Positions 52,903 to 62,026 are shown, counted from the stretch's first letter. The stretch: DNA of 64,000 nucleotides from Bacteroidota bacterium (GCA_016868855.1 VGFP01000002.1:287210-351209), one strand, 5' to 3'. A program made the numbers and translations. The notes: generated by a model from the letters alone, not told the origin.

Positions 52903-53457
52903 ATGTCTCGTATAGGTAAAAAAATCATTGAGCTTCCCAAAGGTGTAACCCTTTCAGTAGGGAGTGATAATACCGTGACCGTTAAGGGTCCGAAAGGCGA
53001 ATTGAAGCAGCAAATTGACCGTGACATTACAGTTACTGTCAACGAAAATGTTGTGGAGTTCAAAAGACCAACCGATCAAATCAGACACCGTGCATTGCAT
53101 GGACTCTACAGGGCTTTGGTCAACAACCTTGTGAACGGTGTAACCAACGGATTCAAAAAAGAATTGGAACTGGTGGGTGTGGGTTTCAAAGCCGCCAACC
53201 AAGGAAATGTATTGGATCTTTCATTGGGATATTCTCACAACATCATCTTCGAAGTTCCGAAGGAGTTGAAAGTTTCAACCACCCAAGAAAAAGGTGATAA
53301 CCCGAGAATTTTCTTGGAAGGCATTGACAAGCAATTGCTTGGACAGGTTGCTGCGAAAATCAGAAGCTTGAGAAAACCTGAACCATACAAGGGCAAGGGT
53401 GTGAAATACAAAGATGAATACATCCGTCGCAAGGCAGGTAAAGCAGCTGGTAAATAA
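52903..53457 (+). CDS. rplF: 50S ribosomal protein uL6
   Basis: A 184-residue protein near the sarcin-ricin loop. The ATG at 52903 gives MSRIGKKIIELPKGVTLS; the track start overlaps the end of rpsH and is unlikely. Two L6 domains are seen, with NLVNGVTNGFKKELELVGVGFKA and the C-terminal KPEPYKGKGVKYKDEYIRRKAGKAAGK. Confidence 0.97.
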   Translation: MSRIGKKIIELPKGVTLSVGSDNTVTVKGPKGELKQQIDRDITVTVNENVVEFKRPTDQIRHRALHGLYRALVNNLVNGVTNGFKKELELVGVGFKAANQGNVLDLSLGYSHNIIFEVPKELKVSTTQEKGDNPRIFLEGIDKQLLGQVAAKIRSLRKPEPYKGKGVKYKDEYIRRKAGKAAGK

Positions 53458-53500
53458 ATAAACTAAACATCCTGGCAGCATCAGGGAAAACTATAATAAG

Positions 53501-53854
53501 ATGAACGTTAAATCATTAAGAAAACAAAGAATCAAATACACCATCCGCAAGAAGGTTGCTGGTTCTGCTCAATCTCCAAGACTCGCTGTTTTTAGAAGCA
53601 ACACCGTTATCTACGCACAGCTGATTGATGATGTCAATGGGACAACTTTGGCTGCGGCTTCTTCAAAGGACAAAGAGATCCTGGCACAAAAAGGAACCAA
53701 GACAGAAAAAAGCAAGTTGGTTGGACAAGCAATCGCTAAAAAAGCAGTTGCACTCGGACTTTCATCTTGTGTATTCGACCGCGGAGGTTTCTTGTACCAT
53801 GGAAGAGTAAAAGCAGTTGCTGAAGGTGCTCGTGAGGGAGGACTTACATTTTAA
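53501..53854 (+). CDS. rplR: 50S ribosomal protein uL18
   Basis: A 117-residue 5S rRNA binder. [44 protein letters not shown] and [26 protein letters not shown] match the family over the full length. Normal spc order between rplF and rpsE. Confidence 0.97.
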   Translation: MNVKSLRKQRIKYTIRKKVAGSAQSPRLAVFRSNTVIYAQLIDDVNGTTLAAASSKDKEILAQKGTKTEKSKLVGQAIAKKAVALGLSSCVFDRGGFLYHGRVKAVAEGAREGGLTF

Positions 53855-53875
53855 TTCATTCAAATCAATATTTAG

Positions 53876-54394
53876 ATGTCAAAAGCAAATTACAGCAGAG
53901 TCAAAGCCGGAGACCTTGAGTTAAAGGAGAAAGTAGTATCTATCAACCGTGTTGTGAAAACAACAAAAGGTGGTAGAGCGTTCAGTTTCTCTGCATTGGT
54001 TGTAGTTGGTAATGAGCAAGGTGTAGTTGGACACGGACTCGGAAAAGCAAAAGAAGTACAAGAAGCAATTACCAAAGGAATTGAGGATGCAAAGAAGAAC
54101 CTCATAAAAATTCCTGTTATGAAAGGAACCATTCCGCATGATCAATATGCAAAAGAAGGTGCTGCGAAAGTTTTGATCAAGCCTGCTGCACATGGTACAG
54201 GTGTGATCGCTGGAGGCAGCATGCGCGCTGTATTGGAGAGCGTTGGCATCACAGACGTACTGGCGAAATCACTCGGTTCTGCCAATCCACACAACGTGGT
54301 GAAAGCTACTTTTAAAGCATTGGCTATGCTCCGTGAACCTATCCATGTTTCCAAAACCAGAACAATCGGTTTGAAGAGAGTCTTCAACGGTTAA
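53876..54394 (+). CDS. rpsE: 30S ribosomal protein uS5
   Basis: A 172-residue decoding-fidelity protein. The double-stranded RNA-binding-like domain reads [46 protein letters not shown], and the C-domain has [40 protein letters not shown]. Full length. Confidence 0.98.
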   Translation: MSKANYSRVKAGDLELKEKVVSINRVVKTTKGGRAFSFSALVVVGNEQGVVGHGLGKAKEVQEAITKGIEDAKKNLIKIPVMKGTIPHDQYAKEGAAKVLIKPAAHGTGVIAGGSMRAVLESVGITDVLAKSLGSANPHNVVKATFKALAMLREPIHVSKTRTIGLKRVFNG

Positions 54395-54434
54395 TTGAAT
54401 ACATCACTGTTAAAACAAGCCCAAGGGTTTCAAT

Positions 54435-54614
54435 ATGAAAAAGCTTAAGATTACCAAAGTTAAAAGTGTGATTGATCGTCCAGAACGTCAAAAACGCACC
54501 ATGGAGGCACTCGGATTGCGCAAATTGCATGCATCTGTTGAGCTGGAAGCCACTCCCCAAATTCTGGGAATGGTTAAGAAAGTAACGCACTTGGTGAAAG
54601 TAGAAGAACTGTAG
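54435..54614 (+). CDS. rpmD: 50S ribosomal protein uL30
   Basis: A 59-residue protein below the cut-off of the ORF track. Translation from ATG 54435 gives [19 protein letters not shown], then [20 protein letters not shown] and [18 protein letters not shown], ending at TAG 54612-54614. This is the complete bacterial L30 form. It sits between rpsE and rplO, the standard place. Confidence 0.96.
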   Translation: MKKLKITKVKSVIDRPERQKRTMEALGLRKLHASVELEATPQILGMVKKVTHLVKVEEL

Positions 54615-54693
54615 GACAAGTCCCTGTTTGTCTTTATCTTAGAAAACATATACGAGTGGTCTCAGGGAGACTGCGTTGAGTAAAACAAAAAAA

Positions 54694-55143
54694 ATGAAAC
54701 TACACACGTTAAAGCCTGCAGAAGGCGCTACAAAAAGAGAAAAAAGATTGGGTCGCGGTGAAGCTTCCGGTCACGGTGGAACTTCAACGAAAGGTAACAA
54801 AGGTGGACAAAGCCGCGCAGGTTATAAATCCAAGAAGGGTCACGAGGGTGGCCAGATGCCCATTCAGCGCCGTATTCCAAAAGTTGGGTTTAAAAATAGC
54901 AGCAGGGTAGAGTACAAAGTATTCAACCTCGGACAAGTGGAAACCCTTGTTGAAAAATATGGACTATCATCTTTCAGCATGGAAAACTTGTATGTAAATG
55001 GTCTCATCAGCCGTACCGATAAGGTTAAGATTCTCGGCAACGGTGCCATCAGCAAAAAAGTTGATTTTAATGTAAACGCTGTAAGTGAAAAAGCCAAAGC
55101 TGTCATCGAAGCTGCTGGCGGATCTGTTGAAATCATTAAATAA
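54694..55143 (+). CDS. rplO: 50S ribosomal protein uL15
   Basis: A 149-residue late-assembly protein. ATG 54694 gives MKLHTLKPAEGATKREKRLGRG; the track's TTG start adds six residues. The Gly-rich RNA-binding stretch GRGEASGHGGTSTKGNKGGQSRAGYKSKKGHEGGQMPIQRRIPKVGF is typical. secY starts 8 bases after its stop. Confidence 0.97.
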   Translation: MKLHTLKPAEGATKREKRLGRGEASGHGGTSTKGNKGGQSRAGYKSKKGHEGGQMPIQRRIPKVGFKNSSRVEYKVFNLGQVETLVEKYGLSSFSMENLYVNGLISRTDKVKILGNGAISKKVDFNVNAVSEKAKAVIEAAGGSVEIIK

Positions 55144-55151
55144 TTTTCTCA

Positions 55152-56486
55152 GTGAAAAAATTCATCCAAACACTCAAGAATATTTGGAGCATTGATGAAC
55201 TAAGATCTAAGATCAGCATCACATTGTTGCTCATCCTGGTCTACAGATTCGGTGCACACGTTTCTTTGCCTGGTATTGATCCAAATAAACTTGACCTTGA
55301 GAGTGCCAAAAAAGGCCTCCTGGGTATATTTGATACGTTTGCGGGCGGATCATTTACAAATGCATCCATTTTCGCTTTGGGTATCATGCCTTATATCTCT
55401 GCTTCTATCTTCATGCAATTGCTGACCATTTTCGTTCCTCAAATGCAAAAGATCCAGAAAGAAGGTGATAGCGGAAGAAAGAAGATCAATCAATGGACTC
55501 GTTATATTACTGCACTCGTTACAATGTTTCAGGCAGCAGCATATGTGGCTTACCTGAAAAATGTGAGCAGAGACGCATTGATAGAAGCATACCAGCCTTA
55601 TTTCTGGCTGTCAACCGTTATTGTACTAACAGCAGGAACACTTTTTGTAATGTGGTTGGGTGAGAAAATTCAGGACAAGGGTCTTGGCAACGGAACCTCT
55701 ATCATCATCATGGTAGGTATCCTTGCCCGTCTCCCACAATCATTCATAGGTGAATTGGGTGCTAAACAAACACGCGGTGGCGGTGGTTTGCTTTTGTTCC
55801 TGATTGAAATTGCATTTTTGATTGTTATTGTTCTTGGGCTGATTCTGTTGGTTCAAGGTGTCAGAAAAGTGCCAGTGAGCTATGCAAAACAACTTGTTGG
55901 AAACAGAGCCCTCTCAGGTGCAAGACAGTTTCTGCCGCTGAAAGTGAATGCATCTGGTGTGATGCCCATCATCTTCGCACAGGCAATCATGTTTCTTCCG
56001 ACATTGTTCTCTTTCACCAACTTGGAATCCGGTCAGGGTATTGCCAGAATCTTCAATGATCCAAGCAATATCTGGTACATGACCATTTATGTCATCATGG
56101 TTATTGCTTTCACTTTCTTATATACCGCCCTTATATTCAATCCAAAGCAAATGGCTGATAGCCTGAAGCAAAGCAATGGGTTTATTCCTGGTGTAAAACC
56201 CGGACAACCAACAGCTGATTATATTGGACAGGTAATGGATCGGATTACACTGCCAGGAGCAATTTTCCTTGCAGCCGTCGGTATCCTTCCAGGCATTGCA
56301 CAACAACTGGGAGTTACACAATCCTTTGCATCTTTCTTCGGAGGCACATCATTGTTGATCATGGTTGGTGTTATTCTTGATACATTGCAACAAATCGAAA
56401 CCCATTTGTTGATGAGACAATATGATGGCTTGGTTGCTGGTGGAAGAATTCAAGGAAGACAACCGGTAACAACAAGTTCCATTTAA
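55152..56486 (+). CDS. secY: Preprotein translocase subunit SecY
   Basis: A 444-residue channel subunit of SecYEG with ten membrane helices. It starts at GTG (MKKFIQTLKNIWSIDELRSKI). TM2a/plug and following regions show GLLGIFDTFAGGSFTNASIFALGIMPYISASIFMQLL, GNGTSIIIMVGILARLP, LPLKVNASGVMPIIFAQAIM and RQYDGLVAGGRIQGRQ. map starts one base after its stop. Confidence 0.97.
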   Translation: MKKFIQTLKNIWSIDELRSKISITLLLILVYRFGAHVSLPGIDPNKLDLESAKKGLLGIFDTFAGGSFTNASIFALGIMPYISASIFMQLLTIFVPQMQKIQKEGDSGRKKINQWTRYITALVTMFQAAAYVAYLKNVSRDALIEAYQPYFWLSTVIVLTAGTLFVMWLGEKIQDKGLGNGTSIIIMVGILARLPQSFIGELGAKQTRGGGGLLLFLIEIAFLIVIVLGLILLVQGVRKVPVSYAKQLVGNRALSGARQFLPLKVNASGVMPIIFAQAIMFLPTLFSFTNLESGQGIARIFNDPSNIWYMTIYVIMVIAFTFLYTALIFNPKQMADSLKQSNGFIPGVKPGQPTADYIGQVMDRITLPGAIFLAAVGILPGIAQQLGVTQSFASFFGGTSLLIMVGVILDTLQQIETHLLMRQYDGLVAGGRIQGRQPVTTSSI

Positions 56487-56487
56487 A

Positions 56488-57288
56488 ATGATCCGGGTCA
56501 AGACCAACGAAGAAGTTGAGTTGATCCGCGAAAGTGCACTTCTAGTCAGTCGCACCCTAGCTGAAATCGCATCTATTTTAAAGCCGGGTATCACTACTGC
56601 TCAACTTGATAAAAGAGCTGAAGATTTCATTTTATCCAATCAGGCAGTCCCCTCCTTCAAAAATTACAGAGGATATCCTTTCGCTACTTGTATTTCAGTG
56701 AATGATGCCGTAGTGCATGGATTTCCCAATAATAAAGAACTGAAAGAAGGTGACTTGGTTTCTATTGACGTAGGTGTATACAAAAATGGATTCCATGGTG
56801 ATAGCGCCTATACATTTGGATTATTGCCTGTCTTAGAGGAGCATCAATTGCTGATGAAGGTCACCCGTGAATCGTTGTTGTTGGGAATTGAGAAAGCAAT
56901 CAACGGCAACAGGGTTGGCGATATTTCAAACGCTATACAAGAGTATACCGAGCGAAAATATCATTTTGGAGTGGTGAGGGAGCTCGTGGGACACGGTTTG
57001 GGTAAACACTTGCACGAGGATCCGCAAGTACCGAACTATGGTAAAAAAGGTGCTGGTCCCAAGCTCAAAGAAAACATGGTAATCGCCATAGAACCCATGA
57101 TCAATCTGGGTACCAAAGATGTTGTTTATGATGATGATGGATGGACGGTGCGAACAAGAGACGGAAAATTTTCAGTGCATTACGAGCATACCATTTGTAT
57201 TAAAAAGAACAAGGCAGATATTCTCTCCAGTTTCTCAGAAATCATCCTGCAGGAAAAAAACAATGCCTCTTTATTCAGTGATTACTGA
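56488..57288 (+). CDS. map: Type I methionine aminopeptidase
   Basis: A 266-residue dinuclear-metal enzyme that removes initiator Met. Ligands are seen in VSIDVGVYKNGFHGDSAYTF (two Asp), the His of GHGLGKHLHEDPQVPNYG near residue 172, the Glu of IAIEPMINLGT and the Glu of HYEHTICI. It lacks an N-terminal zinc domain. In most bacteria of this phylum infA, rpmJ and rpsM follow; here an unrelated oxidoreductase follows, so the operon ends at map. Confidence 0.97.
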   Translation: MIRVKTNEEVELIRESALLVSRTLAEIASILKPGITTAQLDKRAEDFILSNQAVPSFKNYRGYPFATCISVNDAVVHGFPNNKELKEGDLVSIDVGVYKNGFHGDSAYTFGLLPVLEEHQLLMKVTRESLLLGIEKAINGNRVGDISNAIQEYTERKYHFGVVRELVGHGLGKHLHEDPQVPNYGKKGAGPKLKENMVIAIEPMINLGTKDVVYDDDGWTVRTRDGKFSVHYEHTICIKKNKADILSSFSEIILQEKNNASLFSDY

Positions 57289-57310
57289 TCTTTCGTAACT
57301 TATCAATTCT

Positions 57311-57339
57311 CATACTCTTTGCGATTTGGTGAGAGTATG
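57311..57339 (+). terminator. Hairpin after map
   Basis: CATACTC (57311-57317) and GAGTATG (57333-57339) form a 7-bp stem around 15 bases, with no U run. It is a weak candidate for the end of the S10/spc operon. Confidence 0.3.
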
Positions 57340-57350
57340 CTTATAGCCAC

Positions 57351-58586
57351 ATGCAAACTCACAGAAAACTGATTGTTATTGGCGGAGGAGCCGCTGGATT
57401 TTTTTGTGCCATCAATGCTGCAAGATTGAATCCTTATCTGGATGTTACAATTGTTGAGAAGTCCGGGAAAGTATTGTCAAAAGTAAAAGTAAGTGGAGGC
57501 GGACGTTGCAATGTTACACATGAGTCGTCTGAAGTCGATGATATGTTGGATGCATACCCAAGGGGAAGACATTTTATGCGCAAAACGCTGCATCAATTCT
57601 CGACAGCTGACACGATTCAATGGTTCAGTGAAAGAGGAGTAGAATTGAAGGTGGAGTCAGATGGCAGGATGTTTCCGGTTTCAAACAATTCACAAACCAT
57701 TGTTGATTGTTTACTGAAAGAGGCAGATCATCGCAACATCAGGATTGTTCACCATAAAGAACTTTCATCCTTCCAAAAGAAGGAAAATGGATTTGAACTG
57801 AGTTTTAAACATAGCGAAGAAAAGATCGAAGGAGTTGATTTTATTTGTATTGCTACAGGAGGATTTCCAAAGTTTGAATCTTTCAGATTTTTGACGGATA
57901 AGGGTTTGGATGTGGAAGCACCCGTTCCATCCTTGTTTACATTTAATATTGCAGACAAGCATTTGCACGCACTCATGGGAGTCTCTTCATCTCAGGCATT
58001 GGTAAAAATTCCTGCATGTAAAATGGAGCAAAGAGGTCCGGTGTTGATTACACACTGGGGACTCAGCGGACCAGCAGTCTTGAAATTGTCATCATATGCT
58101 GCCCGTGATTTGCAAAAACTTGATTATGCTTTTGATGCAGTTGTCAATTGGTGTCCCGATTTCAATGAAAGCAGCATGTTGGAAAAATTGAAAGCTGAGA
58201 AGTCTGCACAAAGGGGAAACATAGGCAATAAAAATATATTCTCTTTGACCACAAGGTTATGGGAATATTTACTGTTCAAATCCGATATTGACCCCGCTTC
58301 CAATTGGCAAGACATCCAACAGAAAAAACTTGTGCTGCTTTCCAAAAATATTTGCAGCGATCAATATCCAGTCCGCGGTAAAACAACATTCAAGGAAGAA
58401 TTTGTTACTGCTGGTGGTGTGAAATTGACAGAGATCGATCCTCTCAGCATGGAGTCGAAAAAAATTCCGGGATTGTTCTTTGCAGGAGAAATCTTAGATG
58501 TTGATGGCATCACAGGAGGCTATAATTTTCAGCATGCCTGGAGCAGCGGGATGGTTGCTGCGCGGAATATTGCTGCACAGATGTAA
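57351..58586 (+). CDS. HI0933-like NAD(P)/FAD-dependent oxidoreductase
   Basis: A 411-residue flavoprotein of the HI0933/YhiN group, often annotated as aminoacetone oxidase family. The FAD dinucleotide fold reads LIVIGGGAAGFFCAINAARLNP at residues 8-29; VSGGGRCNVTHES near 50 is the family hallmark. FICIATGGFPKFES, TAGGVKLTEIDPLSMESKKIPGLFFAGEILDVDGITGGYNFQHAWSSGMVAARNIA close the protein. Physiological role is not established. It occupies the place after map where infA is usually found. Confidence 0.93.
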   Translation: MQTHRKLIVIGGGAAGFFCAINAARLNPYLDVTIVEKSGKVLSKVKVSGGGRCNVTHESSEVDDMLDAYPRGRHFMRKTLHQFSTADTIQWFSERGVELKVESDGRMFPVSNNSQTIVDCLLKEADHRNIRIVHHKELSSFQKKENGFELSFKHSEEKIEGVDFICIATGGFPKFESFRFLTDKGLDVEAPVPSLFTFNIADKHLHALMGVSSSQALVKIPACKMEQRGPVLITHWGLSGPAVLKLSSYAARDLQKLDYAFDAVVNWCPDFNESSMLEKLKAEKSAQRGNIGNKNIFSLTTRLWEYLLFKSDIDPASNWQDIQQKKLVLLSKNICSDQYPVRGKTTFKEEFVTAGGVKLTEIDPLSMESKKIPGLFFAGEILDVDGITGGYNFQHAWSSGMVAARNIAAQM

Positions 58587-58593
58587 TCATGAA

Positions 58594-58704
58594 GTCAACT
58601 GTTAACGGTTAACAGTTGACAGTTGTGGTATTTGAAAAAATGATTATCTTAAGTTTGAATTTTAGTTTTAAATCATGATTAACTGTTAACCGTCAACCGT
58701 CAAC
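58594..58704. repeat. Paired GTTAAC-type palindromic intergenic repeats
   Basis: GTCAACTGTTAAC (58594-58606), a central G and GTTAACAGTTGAC (58608-58620) make a perfect 13-bp palindrome just after the flavoprotein stop. A related copy containing TTAACTGTTAACCGTCAACC (58680 onward) ends right before the next ATG in inverted relation. Between them is a 59-base AT-rich stretch with a TAAGTTTG promoter-like core (58650-58657). The same core occurs at 3121. Confidence 0.75.
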
Positions 58705-58706
58705 TT

Positions 58707-59999
58707 ATGCAATCCAACTCACGCAGAAAATTTATAAATACCCTCACAACCGCAACTGCAGCATTGCCTTTTTTGTCAGCCATCAATCCTGCATTTGCTA
58801 CAGAGGCAAAATACGTGCAATCTCTTTTTGAAAATTCTTTGCCTGGTAATTTTTCTTCAGATGATGATTTATGGGCTTGGATCAGAGACGCATATACAGT
58901 CAGTCCCAATATCATTAATCTGAACAATGGCGGGGTTGCACCTCAGCCGAAGGTTGTGCAAGATGCTCATATCAGGTATTATCAGTATTGCAACGAGGCG
59001 CCGTCCTATTACATGTGGCAGATATTGGATCAAGGCCGAGAGCCATTGCGCGAGCGACTTGCCCACCTTTGTGGATCAGACACAGAGGAAATTGCCATCA
59101 ACAGAAATGCAACCGAAGGGTTGAATACAGTCATTTTCGGTTTGAATTTGAGAGCAGGGGATGAGGTGGTATTGACGAAGCAGGATTATCCCAATATGAT
59201 CAACGCCTGGAAACAGCGCGAAAAAAGAGATGGCATCAAGTTGGTATGGATCGATATTCCATTGCCAATGGAAAATGAAGATGAGATTGCTTCTTACTAC
59301 ATAAAAGCTTTCACTTCAAAAACAAAGGTTGTGATGGTGACGCATCTGATCAACTGGTGTGGACAAATCATGCCCGTAAGAAAAATTGCTGATGTTGCAC
59401 ACCAACGTGGTATTGAAGTGATTGCAGATGGTGCACATACATTGGGACATTTTGCTTTCAAGGTGCCTGATTTGGGTTGTGATTATTTTGCCTCCTCACT
59501 TCACAAGTGGATGAGCGCTCCTTTTGGAAGTGGCGTTCTATATATCAGGAAAGATAAAATCAAAAATGTTTGGGCATTGCTTTCCAACAACGAACCCGAT
59601 GGATCGGACATCAGAAAGTTTGAATCACTAGGAACCAGGTCATTCGCGTCAGAAATGGCAATCGGTGCAGCTATAGATTTCCATGATGTCATGGGAAGCA
59701 AGCGCAAGGAAGAAAGATTGAGGTTTCTAAAAAATTACTGGGTGGATCAGTTGAAAAATCATCCCAAGATTTCATTCAATCAGCCACATTCAAACAATCT
59801 TTCCTGTGCAATTGCCAATGTCGCAGTTGCAGGAAAAAAACCCGAAGAGGTCTCTTCGGAGCTTTTTTCCAAGTATAAAATCCATGCTGTTGCCATCAAT
59901 TGGGAGCATATCCATGGCGTACGGGTGACACCCAACGTGTACACTTCAACCAAGGAATTGGACAAGTTGGTGGGGGCACTCAAGAAAATTGCCGGGTAA
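58707..59999 (+). CDS. Tat-exported class V aminotransferase-fold PLP enzyme
   Basis: A 430-residue protein. The N-terminus NSRRKFINTLTTATAALPFLSAINPAFA is a twin-arginine signal (SRRKFI), so the folded PLP enzyme should be exported to the periplasm. The domain resembles cysteine desulfurase/isopenicillin-N epimerase proteins: NATEGLNTVIFGLNLRAGDEV, VIADGAHTLGHFAF with the PLP Asp/His, and the Schiff-base Lys in ASSLHKWMSAPFGSGVLYI near residue 270. Substrate unknown; no desulfurase Cys loop is evident, so it is more likely an epimerase or lyase. Confidence 0.87.
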   Translation: MQSNSRRKFINTLTTATAALPFLSAINPAFATEAKYVQSLFENSLPGNFSSDDDLWAWIRDAYTVSPNIINLNNGGVAPQPKVVQDAHIRYYQYCNEAPSYYMWQILDQGREPLRERLAHLCGSDTEEIAINRNATEGLNTVIFGLNLRAGDEVVLTKQDYPNMINAWKQREKRDGIKLVWIDIPLPMENEDEIASYYIKAFTSKTKVVMVTHLINWCGQIMPVRKIADVAHQRGIEVIADGAHTLGHFAFKVPDLGCDYFASSLHKWMSAPFGSGVLYIRKDKIKNVWALLSNNEPDGSDIRKFESLGTRSFASEMAIGAAIDFHDVMGSKRKEERLRFLKNYWVDQLKNHPKISFNQPHSNNLSCAIANVAVAGKKPEEVSSELFSKYKIHAVAINWEHIHGVRVTPNVYTSTKELDKLVGALKKIAG

Positions 60000-60087
60000 A
60001 CAGCCCAAAAACGCCCTTTCCCTCTGAAATTGCTCGATTTTCAGCCAAATTCAGGACTTTTTTCAAGGCTGTTTTGGTCATTTCTGC

Positions 60088-60095
60088 TAACTTTG
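60088..60095 (+). promoter_or_regulatory. -7 promoter core of rpsA
   Basis: TAACTTTG followed by CCGTCCCC, identical over the CCGTCCC part to the rpsL promoter. It lies 60 bases before the rpsA start. No TTTG at ideal -33 spacing; TTTTGG is nearer. Confidence 0.65.
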
Positions 60096-60140
60096 CCGTC
60101 CCCAAATCAGGCTGACAAAACAGCTTGAAATTTAAACAAA

Positions 60141-60146
60141 AGGAGG
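60141..60146 (+). promoter_or_regulatory. Perfect Shine-Dalgarno site of rpsA
   Basis: AGGAGG (in AAAAGGAGGAC) lies 9 bases before the GTG start of rpsA. It fixes the start choice and is exceptional in this window, where leaders otherwise lack such sites. Confidence 0.85.
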
Positions 60147-60155
60147 ACATACATA

Positions 60156-61976
60156 GTGGAAGAAAACAACACACTAACAAATCCGTCAGTTGCTACAGCT
60201 CATGATGATTTTGACTGGAGTATTGACAAGCGCAATGTTGCCCGTTACAACAACGACGAGCAACAAAAGTATGATGCCGTTTACGAGGGCACATTCAAAA
60301 CGATCACCGACGGTGAAATGGTTCAAGGTACCGTAGTAGGTATGACCAAGACAGACGTAGTGATCAACATCGGTTTCAAAAGCGATGGACTTGTTTCATT
60401 GAATGAATTCAGGGACTTGCATGACTTGAAAACCGGTGATGTAGTAGAAGTGATGGTAGTGGAAAAAGAAGACAGAGAAGGGCATCTCCATCTCAGTCGC
60501 AAGCAAGCACGTATCAGCCGTGCCTGGGAACGCATTGTTGAAATGCATAAAACTGGTGAAGTTGTTACAGGCTTTGTTACAAGCAAAACAAAAGGCGGTC
60601 TCATTGTCGACATCCTGGGTATGGAAACATTCTTGCCTGGATCTCAAATTGATGTGAAGCCAGTTACAGATTACGATCAGTTCGTAGGAAAAACAATGGA
60701 ATTCAAGGTGGTGAAAATCAACGAAGCCATCAAGAATGCAGTTGTTTCACATAAGGCACTTATTGAAAGTGATATTGAAGCACAACGTGCTGAGATCATG
60801 GGTAAATTGGAGAAAGGCCAGGTGTTGGAAGGAACAATCAAGAACATCACTGATTTCGGTGCTTTCTTGGATCTGGGTGGTGTTGATGGTCTCCTTTACA
60901 TCACAGATATCAGCTGGGGAAGAATCAACCATCCTTCAGAGGTGTTGAAACTTGACCAGAAAGTAAACGTTGTTGTATTGGATTTTGATGATGAGAAAAA
61001 GCGTATCAGCCTCGGCTTGAAACAATTGACTCCTCATCCATGGGATACCTTGTCAACCGACATCGTTGAAGGTGCTACCGTAAAAGGCAAAGTAGTCAAC
61101 ATCGAAGATTATGGCGCTTTCTTGGAAATCACTCCAGGTGTTGAAGGATTGGTTCACGTAAGTGAAATCACTTGGGCCAATACACCTGTAAACGCCAAAG
61201 AATTCTTCAAGTTGGGTGACGAGTACGAAGCAAAAGTAGTAACACTTGACAAGGACAGCAGAAAAATGAGTTTGTCTATCAAGCAACTCAGTGCTGATCC
61301 ATGGAACGAAATAGAAGAGAAATTCCCTGTTAGCAGCAAGCACAGCGGATTGGTTAAAAACATCACTCCTTACGGCGTGTTTGTTGAATTGCAGCCTGGA
61401 ATTGGCGGAATGATTCACATCAGCGACTTGAGCTGGTTGAAGCGCTTCAACCATCCTTCTGAATTCACCAAATCAGGTTCTTCTATCGATACCATCATTT
61501 TAAACATCGACAAGGAAAACAGAAAATTGCAACTCGGACACAAGCAATTGGAAGAAGATCCCTGGAACGCGTTGCAGGAAACCTTCACCATTGGATCTAT
61601 CCACGAAGGAACTGTAACCAAGAAAGATGATAAAGGTGCTTTGGTTCAACTTCCATACGGATTGGAAGGCTTCGCTCCTGCGCGTCATCTTGCAAAAGAA
61701 GACGGCAAGGTGGTAAGTGCTAATGAAACAACTCAATTCATGGTGATTGAATTTGATCGCAATGAAAAGAGAATTGTGTTGAGTCATGCACGCATTTGGG
61801 AACAAGTTGCAGCTGATGAAAAAGAAGCAGTTGTAAAAGAGAAGAAAGCCGATGCAGCAAAAACCAAAAAAGCTGTAAAAGATATCCAAAACAAAGTTGA
61901 GAAATCAACCTTGGGCGATTTGGGTGTATTGGCAGAACTCAAGAAGAAAATGGAAGGCGGCGAAGAAGCCAAATAA
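60156..61976 (+). CDS. rpsA: 30S ribosomal protein bS1
   Basis: A 606-residue mRNA-binding protein with six S1 (OB-fold) domains: VQGTVVGMTKTDVVINIGFKSDG, VTGFVTSKTKGGLIVDILGMETF, EGTIKNITDFGAFLDLGGVDGLL, KGKVVNIEDYGAFLEITPGVEGL, SGLVKNITPYGVFVELQPGIGGM and EGTVTKKDDKGALVQLPYGLEGF. An acidic N-terminus precedes them and a Lys/Ala-rich tail follows. Start is GTG, supported by an AGGAGG site. It is monocistronic with a strong terminator. In a phylum that largely ignores Shine-Dalgarno pairing, S1 likely matters for unstructured A-rich leaders. Confidence 0.97.
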   Translation: MEENNTLTNPSVATAHDDFDWSIDKRNVARYNNDEQQKYDAVYEGTFKTITDGEMVQGTVVGMTKTDVVINIGFKSDGLVSLNEFRDLHDLKTGDVVEVMVVEKEDREGHLHLSRKQARISRAWERIVEMHKTGEVVTGFVTSKTKGGLIVDILGMETFLPGSQIDVKPVTDYDQFVGKTMEFKVVKINEAIKNAVVSHKALIESDIEAQRAEIMGKLEKGQVLEGTIKNITDFGAFLDLGGVDGLLYITDISWGRINHPSEVLKLDQKVNVVVLDFDDEKKRISLGLKQLTPHPWDTLSTDIVEGATVKGKVVNIEDYGAFLEITPGVEGLVHVSEITWANTPVNAKEFFKLGDEYEAKVVTLDKDSRKMSLSIKQLSADPWNEIEEKFPVSSKHSGLVKNITPYGVFVELQPGIGGMIHISDLSWLKRFNHPSEFTKSGSSIDTIILNIDKENRKLQLGHKQLEEDPWNALQETFTIGSIHEGTVTKKDDKGALVQLPYGLEGFAPARHLAKEDGKVVSANETTQFMVIEFDRNEKRIVLSHARIWEQVAADEKEAVVKEKKADAAKTKKAVKDIQNKVEKSTLGDLGVLAELKKKMEGGEEAK

Positions 61977-61995
61977 CATTGAAATACTCTTACTC

Positions 61996-62026
61996 AAAGG
62001 GTCTCCCCACAGGAGACCCTTTTTTT
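61996..62026. terminator. Terminator of rpsA
   Basis: AAAGGGTCTCC-CCACA-GGAGACCCTTT is a perfect 11-bp stem with a 5-base loop and a T run. Its end touches the stop codon of the convergent HAD gene, and the A flank allows use in both directions. Confidence 0.93.
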
